Shown one piece after another: positions 1-10,858 of a stretch of 64,000 nt of DNA; position 1 is the stretch's first letter; each line of letters begins with the position of its first letter. Under the pieces are notes generated by a model that saw only the letters and a list, made by a program, of their open reading frames with translations, made no database searches and was not told the origin of the DNA. The translations under genes were made by a program, and so were the position numbers. This DNA comes from Spirodela intermedia (lineage: Eukaryota; Streptophyta; Magnoliopsida; Alismatales; Araceae): assembly GCA_902729315.2 (NCBI GenBank), contig LR746268.1, positions 4,767,501-4,831,500 on the forward strand, in the 5' to 3' direction.

Positions 1-2306
1 ATTTCCCTCCAAGTTTCAAAACCCTCTTTACCTGGCAAAATGAAATTCATACTCAACATTTCTTATACCAAACGGATGCGAAACCAAGGAAATTATACAA
101 CCAAGAATTAATGGAAACACGCAACCAAGGGCCAAGAAGAAATTCAACAAACCTCTTTAAGAAATTTGCACCCCAACTTTGCCCCAAGTTTTGGCTCCAT
201 GAGAGCATCAAGACCTCCTTTATCAATAACAGCATCAAAAAATCCATCTGCAAACTGATCAGTCCATAAATCAGAAAGATGGGAGCGCAAAAAGCTGGCC
301 AGTAACAGTTTAACAATTGAAGAGTACATGAGGAAATTTTAACAAAACACACTGATGAGACTCTAAATTGATGTTAGATCAATTTATTCGAAAATAAGAA
401 TCATAGTTTACAAGCATGATGGATAAACATATACATAATAAAAGCATCTGGAGACAAAAGCATCTAGAAACAGCCGTTATTATTCAATCAAGATGGAAGA
501 AAGAGAAAAATAACAAGAATACAGCTCTACAACAGTGAACTTCCATCAGAAGTGTTCACCCATCGTTAGGAGTTCACAAACCAGTTTATCCCCTTCAAAA
601 CATAATTCCTGAACGTAGTTTCGACCTGTGTAACACTAATCAGGGGTTTCAGGTAATTAATTTTCAGGTATATAACTCAAATTTTAGCAAAGTAGATGAT
701 AAAGTTGAAACTAAAGGAAAATTCTCGGTAGAATTCGATGCATTCAACATTAAACATTCATTTTGCTTAAAGTGTGCAGTTTTGGGAGAATTTATAGATT
801 TTTCGTGTTGAAAAACGGAATCATAATTACAAATTTTGCAGAAATAGACGTGATGCTTATTTATTTATACACGTTTCATCCATAAGCACCCTGAACTAAA
901 GAGATTTCACACAAATTATTGCGTTCGACGTGGCCATTGTGAGTAATGAAGTTTTCCAGCACAAATAGATGAAAAGTCAGAGACAGTGACTAAAATAACG
1001 CCTTTCCTCCATATTTTACTTAGAAGCCCAATTATGGAAACGGTGTTTGGCGAATTCTAATGAAATACCGAATTTCGAACGTCAACTGGGTATTTGTCTA
1101 AACTTCTGGGTGAATTTATTTTTTTCTTTTATCGAATAATCGCTACATTTTTTGAGTTTCAATGCCCATAGATATTTAATGGTGCCATGTTTCATATATT
1201 TCACGGCCAAAGTTGTCTATAGAAATATTCTCATTGAAAAATATGGTGCTTCCACTTTTAGCAGCTGCACTCTGTTCACTCTGAATCAAAGGTTCTTTAT
1301 TATCTCGTCAGCCATCTTCTGCACAATCATAATTTCAGGTTAGTATGAGAAAATCTAAGTTCACACCAACCCCAGTATTCCCACATATTAACCTAATGGG
1401 TCATCGAATAAATTAATTGGCAATGAGTTCAATAAGCTCGTACTTTTTTTTAGCATTCGTAAGGACATTCATGATTGCTGTGGGGCTAATCTAACATGTC
1501 ATTCCAAATGCGGCCAGACTTCTGGATTATGTCGTCTTAACAATAAACGCACGGCAAGTGGCCCACAGGCAAAATTATATGTTCTGAACAATCAAAATGT
1601 AAAGCCAGACGAAATGCACGCAAGTTCATCTATTTTCAACCTATCTTAGATAACGATTCTTCACTTGTGTATGGCTATTACTGCGCTGTGTGAAGGAAAG
1701 GCGAGCCCATCGAATGGTATTGGAGAGAAGGAATACGGGCCAATCATGGCATGGGTTGTAACGACGGAGAAAAACTCTCTCGCTGCACCAGCCTGCACTC
1801 CTCGATGGCTCCGTCATAAAACAATCCATGAGATATCATATGGATGAGGGAACTGGGGGTTTAGTTCAACGGACCTGCATCTCTGTCATGTCCATGGTCC
1901 GCCACTTCATTTCCGGCCGAACCCGGACGTTCCGGCGGAGCATGTCGGAGATTATGACCTTCGAAAAGTCGATGTTGGTGATGTCCCGATAACCGGCGTC
2001 GTAAAGGTGCTCCGACATCCGCGAGCTACCACAGCCGGGAACGAGAATCTGAACTGGGGGCGTATCACGCGTCTGCGCAGCAAGGTCGTCACATTCGCCT
2101 CCGCCTTCGTCTGAGGGGCGGCGAGCCGAGGGCATCTGGGAGAGGAGGGGGCCTCTGAGGCATGACCACTCGGCGTACCACTCGAAGGCGTCTTCCCCCC
2201 CACGGAGAGTGAAGAATTTGTCCCAGTTCTCTTTGACCGTGAAGTCTCCCAGACTTTGCAGCAACTCAACACCGTGCTCCTCCATCCTTCCCTTCCCTCT
2301 CCTCAC
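1..2306 (-). CDS. METTL13-like SAM-dependent methyltransferase, 5' part (partial)
   Basis: This resembles the methyltransferases of the METTL13/eEF1A-methylating family (class I SAM-dependent fold). Three exons are visible: 2306-1875, 254-153 and 31-1, the last running off the window. All junctions are phase 0 with GT-AG borders, and intron 1 is about 1.6 kb. Exon 1 carries the N-terminal KENWDKFF block and SAM motif I (ILVPGCGSSR), then NIDFSKV. Exon 2 carries the family signature DKGGLDALMEP. Exon 3 begins VKRVLKLGGK, which fits the block that follows in METTL13 proteins. The start could be 2306 or the in-frame ATG at 2285 (MEEHGVELL); I cannot decide. The gene is divergent from the BAP31-like gene. 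The family call is strong; the substrate is inferred from animal homologues. Confidence 0.85.
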
Positions 2307-3069
2307 CCGCTTCCGCCTTCCCCCCTCGTTGCCGCCGCCGCCGCCGCCGCCGCCGCTCTACTCGGCGACCTTCTTCGCAGCGAGCAGGCGGTTGAGACGA
2401 AGCTGAGGTCTTGAACCGGTTCGGACATGCGAGCGGTTCGACGCAGTTTCATCGAGCCCCCAATAAATCCTATAATTATCCTCTTTGTGTATTATTTTTC
2501 CCGTTTTTTACTAAAATTATGATTACTAGTGATAAAGCATATAAAAACACGAAGTAACTTCGAATTCTTATTTTCGACGGTTTATTAAAATATATTGACT
2601 TAAATACGGTCTGTGAAATAATATCCCATATTATACGCAACTTGGTAGCACTTCGTATTTAATTATTTTGTCCCGATAAATAATACTTATTTATAAATTA
2701 GGTAAATTACTGCGCGCCAGGGGGAGATAAAAATTAATTAATTCTCTCGTATTATTGAACTCGACAATTTTCTTCTTGGTCTGGGGTCGTCGCCCTCTAG
2801 TCAACTGTTCCAGTCAACGTTCTTCATGCTCGACGATGCAAAGTCAACCCCAAAAGAGTGGGGAAAATGGAGGACTCGATCAGAAGAAAGCGAATGTGAG
2901 AAGTCAAAAGGAGTGAAAAATTAAAATTTTCAAAAAAGTAATAAAATCCAGCGTCAGTCGTGGAAGCTCTCTCTCTCTCTCTCTGTACACAGAGTAAAGA
3001 GACGGCTGTTGACGGTGGTCGCCCTTCTCTCGGGAGAGAATCCCGCTCAGATTCAGCGGGTCCACTCTC

Positions 3070-3135
<66 letters not shown>

Positions 3136-3502
3136 TCTCTCTCTCTCCCTCTCTCTCTCTCTCATCTCGCCTGGTTCGGGTGGTATCGTGATCGCTCCTC
3201 ACTTTCTCCTCTTCCATTCGTCCCTCCGGCTCTCATCTGCTCTCTGCTTCGGTCGTCTTCTTCCTCCTCCAGACTATAAAAGCTCGGAAATCATCACTCT
3301 TCGAGTTGTGTTACCCTTTTGGCTACCCAGCGGAACCCTTCCTCCCTCTCTGGGCGGCCCCCCGTCCCGAGAAGGCGGGGTTCCATGGGATCTGACGCGC
3401 GCCTGGCATTTCCCCACAAGAAACCCACGGCTTCCTCCTATTAATGCTCGCCGGCGTGAGGAGGTGAGGATCGTCCCGCAGAAGCCTCCTCCGCGGGTAA
3501 TC

Positions 3503-3548
<46 letters not shown>

Positions 3549-3703
3549 GTTTTTGGGTCACGCAGAGCTTTATTTAGTGTCCGTCTTTCTAACGAGCAGG
3601 AAGAAGATCACTGGAAGGGCCACCGCCATTGTCGAGATCACAAGCCCCGATTCCGGCCGCCGGAAGGGTAGGAAGGGTAAGAAGCGGATCTGGAAGGAGG
3701 AGG
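2307..3703. promoter_or_regulatory. Divergent intergenic region between METTL13-like and BAP31-like genes
   Basis: About 1.4 kb separates two start codons facing away from each other. It has a (CCG)n run at 2331-2356 close to the METTL13-like start, an AT-rich centre (2460-2760), a CT microsatellite of about 100 bp at 3065-3163, and a TATA-like ctataaaagc around 3274-3283 on the BAP31 side. A plausible 5'UTR intron for the BAP31-like gene runs from gtaatc at 3497 to cag at 3600 and contains the second CT tract (3509-3544). Promoter function is inferred from position and these motifs. Confidence 0.5.
3065..3163. repeat. (CT)n microsatellite
   Basis: About 100 bp of almost pure CT with a few CCCT interruptions, upstream of the BAP31-like gene. 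Such tracts are binding sites for plant GAGA-binding BPC proteins; a role here is inference. Confidence 0.95.
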
Positions 3704-4604
3704 ATGATCCATCTACTGTTTCTGGTGCTCTTCGCGGAAGGGGCGGTGGCTTTCCTGCTGATGGTGAAGATCGGGCCGCTGAGGGAGCTCACCATGCGAG
3801 GGCTGGACCAGCTCAAGACGGGCAAAGGCCCGGCGACCATGAAGACCTTGGCGTGCACCTTGGGAGTGATCTTCCTGTCGAGCTTGACGAGCATCATCAA
3901 GATCCAGAACAGGGGCGCCAAGCTCGGCACCGTCACTCCCATGGACCAGGTCCTGTGGAGGACCCACCTCCTCGAGACCTCCCTCACTGGTACGCTTCAG
4001 GAGAGAACGTCGCCCTTCTCGCCATTAGGGTTTGAGCATCTCTCTTCGAAGATTGTGAAAAACCTAGAAAGTATTTGAACGAAGGCCCAGAATGGAACAA
4101 TGGAAGGACGAATGAAGGGAAAAAAAAAACTTGGCCTTTTTTAACCGTCCCCAAAAAAATATCTCGCATCATATGTTCCCTAAATAATCATCATTACTGG
4201 TGTTTTGATCGCTTCCTCTCTGTAATTCTGCAGGCTACGCCCTGTTCCTGGCCTTGGTGATCGATCGACTGCATCACTACCTCCGCAAGCTGATCGATCT
4301 GAGGGAAGCTGCTGGTTCCTTCAAGGATGACATGACGAAGCTTAGGAAGGAGCTCGGTTCCCTCAGGGGGAAGGACACTGAAGCTTCCAACCAGGCGAGG
4401 TCGCTCCGGGAGGAGGTGGCTGGCCTGGGAGAGACGTTGCGGCGGCTGAAGGCGGAGGCCGAGGGGAAGGAGAAGCGGGCGGCGGCGGCGGAGGCCCACG
4501 TCGCCGCCCTCCAGAAGCAGCTGGAGGACCTCTTGCTCGAGTATGACCGCCTGCTTGAGGACAACCAGATCCTCCAGAGCCAGGCTCTGGCTTTCAGAGG
4601 CTGA
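3704..4604 (+). CDS. BAP31-like endoplasmic reticulum membrane protein
   Basis: Plant homologue of B-cell receptor-associated protein 31, an ER membrane chaperone and export factor. Two exons, 3704-3989 and 4234-4604, are joined in phase 1 through a Gly codon (gtacgc donor, ctgcag acceptor) and give 218 residues, normal for the family. Hydrophobic segments lie at about residues 3-22, 46-66 and 97-106. A long charged coiled coil fills about 125-210 (KLRKELGSLRGK onward). The first ATG that begins with the membrane segment was chosen; an upstream in-frame ATG at 3629 would add a 25-residue Arg/Ser-rich extension that looks like 5'UTR. I see no KKxx retrieval signal at the C terminus (ends ALAFRG). 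It is tail-to-tail with ARPC4. Confidence 0.9.
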
Positions 4605-4932
4605 AGCCTCCGTCCCCCGTTTTAATTTTCTTGTGTTTCTTTCTGGGTACCCTTCAAGTGTATCGTCGGAATCCTCGAAGAGCGTCAGATTTTGTATGTT
4701 ATTTCGCACTAAGAAGGGACTCACCTCGCTGATGTGTGCTACGATCAGTCGATTCAGTGGCCGGTGTGCTCAGCAGCAGGAGAGAACAACAACAAAGTTG
4801 GATTTTTTTCTAGATCACCAAGTAGGTTTAGATGTTTGAACAAGATATGAACTGTTCTCGCCACATCTTCTAGGCACTGAGATGATGATGCCAGACGACG
4901 CTCCCCATTCCGCGGAGATTTAGTCTGCGGAT
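4605..4932. other. Convergent 3' flank between BAP31-like and ARPC4
   Basis: 328 bp between two facing stop codons. It should hold both 3'UTRs. I see no further gene in it. Confidence 0.6.
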
Positions 4933-7900
4933 TCAGACGAATTGCTTCAAGAATTCTGTGGCCACAAGCCGCCCTCTTGTGCTCATTGACATTTTCAGCT
5001 CACTGATCTCCTTCTCGATGTCCTGCGGCGCAAGATGCATTAGACATGAAATAATGGGGATAGAGCAAGCCGAGGATATTATCACTGAGTGATACGGTTT
5101 ATTGAAATAATAGAAAGAACGATACTTGGATAATGAGAGAGTATTCTCCCTCAGTAGGCTGTCCCCAGAGACTGCCGAGTTCTTGTACGGGGCCTCATTC
5201 ACCAAACAGACAATCCGCAAGCTGGGAGGAGCATCAACCATCTCCCTCAGTTGACCTTGTTAGTCAAAGGGTCGGATATTTGTGTCAGATGCTTGCAGAC
5301 ACAGGAGAGCAAGTTGCCATTAGAGGTTTCTATTTTTGGATAGAAGATGCATTGATCGTATCTTCCTCTGTAAGTAGATGATGCAAATTCCATCCAAGGA
5401 AGATATCCATGTCTCTTGGTAATCACTTCCTACCATTCGATCTACTTCGAGAAAGGATGAAGTATTATCTTCAACAGCGTCATGGTCCAATATAACTTGA
5501 CTATACCTGCCATGGGTAGAGTGCCAGAGCGTTTCCTTCTCCCCAGATGACTACATCGTGCGAATTTTTTTCTTGCCTTAGCTGAAATTTATATATAACT
5601 TGATTTCTCAGACTTCTACGTAATCGCCCTCAGTAATATCATCAAACTACTTTCAACATCGTCCTATGTGAGCATTTTCCGTTGGTCCGTGCCCTGAAGC
5701 TTATTTTAATATTTTATTACTACTTATTACCATTTTTAAACATGAAAAATACCACCTAGGAAACTGAAATTTTCGAAAAAGAATAGTATAAGATTTATCA
5801 GCAATTCTGATCCGCGTGGGTATATAAATAAATAAGTCTGTGCACAGAATTTTGGCAATTTAGATTCATCGATTATTGAATTAAATAACGGCGTAACAAC
5901 AAGACATTACCAGTGGAACTTCATCCTACTAAATAGAAAATTAAGCAAGTAACAGGGCCAGAAGGAAAGACTAACCTCCATAAATTGCACAATAAAATCA
6001 ATAAGCTTATGTTTCTGCATGTCCTCACAATGGTAGTTTGTGATGAGAAAACTAATATCATAGCCCTGAAAAAAAAAACAAATTCAACACCATTCAAAAT
6101 TGTCGTAAATAGACTATCAGTTTTCAATTCAATATCAGAAAAAAAGATTTCCAAGTTTCGTCATAAACAAAGAGACGAATGCATTTAGGATTGTGATCCA
6201 GTTATCCAAATCTTTGAACTTAGGAAACCCACTGGTTAAGAGCAAGTCTGTGTCTGCGTTGGTGCAATCCGTTCAGGTTTTCAAAAATCAATAGATGGCA
6301 CTCTGGGCACAGGGACCCATATCCGGCTTACCTTTTCTCATGAACATGAGCCACCAAATAGAAAGGAACGCATTGAGGTGAGGTTTTCGAAGGCTAAAAA
6401 AGCCCCAAAACTGGAAATAAAGTAACAACGGAGATAAGAGAATCAGAAACATCGAGTGTACCATACAGGGGCACAGCAAGAACACTGATTATCGGAGCCG
6501 GAGCTTATAGAGGTATTCCCAAATAAATATATTGGCTAGGCGAATGGTTTAATCCTCTAAATCTAGGCAACACATGGCTGATGAACTCGTGGGACAATTT
6601 CCAGCCTCTAACTTGGTGACCCTACTGTCAAGTGATGATGTTGTCCACCTGCTCGTCCATGGTTACATGATCAAACAAGCAACACTCGCATTTGACCATC
6701 ATGTTCTCCATCAGTCCTCTTGAAAGACATACATCCAATGCTGGTATAAAAAATAACAATGCAGCGGGGGACAAATGGCTGAAGTATGTTATTCTAATTC
6801 GTTCTCATATTGTGGGGGGGGTATTGTAAAAGCCTGAGGGCATTTTGAGAAAGACCTTGTAGGGTTCCCTCCCTATTTAAGGGGAGATAAAGGCCTCAAG
6901 GAAAACACCAGGCCTCACCCGACAATGTTTTTCATAGTTTTCGTACTTTTTACATATCTACTTGAAAAAAACGCAAAAGTGATTCAAAATTTAAAATCAT
7001 GTTGTTATTTGGATCGCCTAGTCCATTAGAAATGTCATCATATAATGGGTGGTCCGGATCTTCTTCATTGACCTAACCACCAAACATTAGTAGTCAAGTA
7101 TAATCAAACCAGTCGCAAACTTATGTATGGAAATGATTAAACAGATAGAAAAGTGACCTGTACAGGCTTTCTCCTTAGAACTTGGAATGCTTCAGCTCTC
7201 ATGGATAAAAACCGAAGGAACTTTTTAGTCAATATGTCTTCAAGCTCATCCGCCTGCCTAACCTGTGTGATAAATCTCAGGCAAAAATATTAGAACAAAC
7301 AGAATGCATTCCGCAAAAGGATGCATGCTACATGATAGTTTTCACTATTTTCTCGTACAGTATCACTTCAGAAAAGTATGACACAACACATTCCGTGAGT
7401 TTCAAGTTAAGAATCCATTTTGAATTACAGTCGGGAAAAACAAGAAAAAGAAATGATATGTAATGCCCAAGCATCTGACGACTATGATTACATATATGAT
7501 TGAAAATTCTTCAACAACTGAGGTGGAAGAAATTGTTAACAAGCTATTATTACAACGCCAGATATGCTCAATTGAGAATTCCAATTTTTAGGGCGAAGAC
7601 CCCTTTCACAGAATCATGAAGCATAAGTCCATAATAAGCTGGGACAAGCAAAAGTTAATCCTACCTTTATACTCACACGGAGAGAATTTATTGATGTCTC
7701 TATCAAGCACTTTTCGGCCTCATTTCGGCATATTATAACCTTCAATCACGAAAAAAGTTGAATATGGAAACTAGTTCGGACGTAATTCAGTGACTAGTAG
7801 CTAATATTCAATGATAAAAAATATCGTGTTATCTCGCATCAGTCTATGAGTTACGAAATTACTAGGAAACCATCATCATGAACAAAAAACTGAAGGCAAA

Positions 7901-9814
7901 AGAAGTTAATTTAGCTTACATTAATCAATGAAAAAACATGGGAACCGAGTTTAATATGTGAATCGTCTGATTTATTCATGTAATAAATAATATGCATGAA
8001 GACATTTCATCTACGAGCTCGTTACAGGACTTGGACAAAGGTTTTTGCACATGTAGCACATTTCGCTGAAGGTACTAAGTACGGCCAAAATACATCCCTT
8101 GTATAACGAATGATAATTGGACTGCCGTACACCTTACTGAACTGGAGTAAAGATCCAGGAGAGATAAGAGAGAAAAAAACTGTTTATCAGTTAATCTTTA
8201 TCCTAGGAAACAAATATAAACGGATAGCTGCCTCCTTCAGTCACATGTATTTGATGGTTAGGTGTACATCAGCGAATCGATTAAAATTCACACGGGAAAC
8301 TAAGTTTTCTGTTATGCAGACACGAGTACAGAAAGTTATTTTATAGAGATTTTTATGAAGCAGCCAGACTACCACTTTAGACTAACATGGTTTTTGTGCC
8401 TCTTGTTTAGGTTGTCAACGAATTTTTACCCAGACAAATAAAAAATTAGCATAAGCTCTAATAAATGGATACGTAAGACAATAATACACCTCTTTTATTC
8501 TCTGATATTAAGGACCATACTATGTAAGGAAAGAATCAAAATTCTTCAAACTCTCTAAAAGTAAATATAAAACACAAAAAGATTCTGGTTTGTTCTACGA
8601 TTTTGGAGAAGGGGATGTAGAAATAAAGAAATGGATCACAGAAAGTAGGCACAACTTGGTAACACAATTTCACTTTCAGCAAGCACAGAAAAACTCAAAA
8701 AACGAGCCAGCTTAAAATGTGGAAAGGAAATACAATGTCGGAAAAAAAGTGTATAAATCTATCCCTGCTCAAATATTTGGCTTAAAAGAGCCAAGTTCTA
8801 AGTAGAGATTAAGGCCTGCCCATTGGGAGTAAAAAATAATAAGATGATCACAAAGGAAGAGTCATATCTGAACACAAAAGAAGGCCGTACCGGGTTTAGC
8901 AGAAGTTCTGGGCACGTCCTGAAAAGTCCAGAGGTAGGATACCGATCAGATATTTTATGAACACAAAAAATCCATAAATAGAACACTGACGGGATTGGAA
9001 ATTTCACATTTCCAACTTGACCCTGAGTACCACACAATAAATCAAGTAATACAATCTAAATGCCAATACGTTTGGACATGCTTCATGCGCCACTTTGTTG
9101 AAGGAACGGACTGAAAATTAGTGTATAGGAAGTAAAAGTACGAAAGGATAACCAAAAATATAGAAACCGATTTACTGGGAAACTTACTTCAGCTCAACCT
9201 CTGGCTTATCGTGCCGCTCAACTTCTTGGCAGGGAAAATTCTAAAAAATTACCATAGATGATGAGAATTGAAGGCGCGTAGTGATGCAGTCAGTCATCTT
9301 TAAGTATATATATATTTTTAAAATTCTAGTTGTATATAATAACACCCAAACAAGGGAGAGATTCCACCTATTGGCGGGTATAGAGCACGACAGGAATGAT
9401 TCCCCGAATTTTACCTGAAGACACATCGCCGCATCCAGCGTGTTCCGTATGCAAGTTAAGTACAACCTCAGCGTGTTGGCCTGCCTCTCAAAAGAGGAGA
9501 CAAGTTAATTGGTTTCCAAAGAGCTACACATGCATGCCCACGCGAGATTCAGGCTATTAAGCATAATAATACCGATGAGGATATCTCTCATGATTTAGAA
9601 ATTGAAGGGCGAGCCGCCGAATGCGAACTCGCCGAATCTGACCTCTCTCCGGAAACTACGAGAAATTATGGAGAGAAAACATCATCATCTCTCTCTCTCT
9701 CTCTCTCTCCCTCTCCCTCTCTCTCCCTCTCGTTACCACTTAGGCAGCGGATGCGAAGTAAAAGTAAAGCATTCGGTGGCTGCCACGCAAAGTACAGGGA
9801 AGCAGCCGTACCAT
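4933..9814 (-). CDS. ARPC4: Actin-related protein 2/3 complex subunit 4 (ARPC4)
   Basis: ARPC4 is the p20 core subunit of the Arp2/3 complex, which nucleates branched actin filaments in the cytoplasm. Exons (transcript order): 9814-9812 (ATG only), 9480-9415, 9240-9188, 8918-8891, 7739-7665, 7262-7158, 6065-5976, 5022-4933. All have GT-AG borders and consistent phases, giving 169 residues, against 168 in human. Recognisable blocks in order: [94 protein letters not shown] and the C-terminal [10 protein letters not shown]. Exon 1 is the only inferred part: exon 2 opens with Ala-Asn directly after an acceptor, so Met must come from upstream, and an ATG followed immediately by a gtacgg donor lies at 9814. 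Divergent from the O-fucosyltransferase gene. Confidence 0.93.
9689..9732. repeat. CT-rich microsatellite in ARPC4 intron 1
   Basis: Runs of CT with CCCT interruptions. On the ARPC4 sense strand it reads GA, inside the first intron if the Met-only exon is right. Confidence 0.9.
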
Positions 9815-10858
9815 CTTCGCAGCGAGGAGGTGGTCAGTGCGGGAGATCAACCCGACGGTGGCGAACGGAGGAACTCGACCGCTGCGTCGTTCCTCGGGAG
9901 TCCACCGGAGAATGATAACTGTAAATGCCGACGTTAATGGCTTGTAGCTGTGTAGGATTCGTACTATCTTTGACGGATCCAATCGGTTTCTGATCCTGAC
10001 GCAAACCTATCGAATACGATTTAAATGTCTTTTCTTCTTTCACAATTTATCGGTCGAAATAAACCGAGTGTGATATGAAGACAGCATTTTGGGGTATATT
10101 TCATGTACCTCTAGAAATTACGAATAAATGAACCCCCAGGTTGCCGGGCCGGCCCGATTTATCCAGCTTAGTCTTCATAATCCGGCCCGGATCGGTCTAC
10201 CCCCGGGCCCGCTCATAGTTAATCGGGCCTGGCTCGAAGTCCGTCTAGTTCGGTTCCCTTTTCTCCCTGGCCTCATCCGCACCAGGTGGCGCAGAGAAGG
10301 TCCGGCCCGGAGCCCGGTCGGGTCGAGTTTGAGTTTTAAAAGTGTACGGCCCGGAGCCTGTTTGATTTAGGGTGCCCTACAAAATATATTGGGGGGACCA
10401 TCTGTTCTTAGTTTACTGCCAGTCTATCAAATCAGACGACGGCCAGCGGACTTCTGGGGGAAGGAGGGGAGTCGGGAGTTGGTAGGTCCGATCTCAGAGG
10501 ATCAGATCCCAGCTTTGGCCCGCATTCCTCGGGGAGGGGAGAGGCCTCTCAATCTCCGGCAGAATCTAGGGGATCTGGTCAGCATTTGCACTGCTGTCTC
10601 CGGTCAATTGCCATTCGAGATCTCTCCCTCCCCCTCTATTAGGAACTGTGCCGACGTTCCACTGCTGCAGATCTTAGATCATCCGCTCGTCGTTCCGGGT
10701 TATCCTGCAGAAGAAGATAGCGAGGGCAAAATGAAAAGGTATTGGCGCTTTCCCGGCGAATCGTGTCCGATGGAATATTTTCTTCGTCGGTTTCGTGATT
10801 TCTCGCCTGTGATTTTTGCAGGCCGGGGGATGCATGGGGTAGGAGACATACGCCAAGG
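9815..10858. promoter_or_regulatory. Divergent region between ARPC4 and O-fucosyltransferase
   Basis: About 1 kb holding both upstream regions. 10133-10360 is a GC-rich stretch with repeated GGCCCG/CCCGGGCCC words, and 10390-10858 is probably 5'UTR or promoter of the O-fucosyltransferase. Open frames here have no recognisable protein. Confidence 0.45.

Noticed and set aside
2824-3577. Frames of Ser-Leu or Arg-Glu repeats
   Set aside because: Translations of the CT/GA microsatellites.
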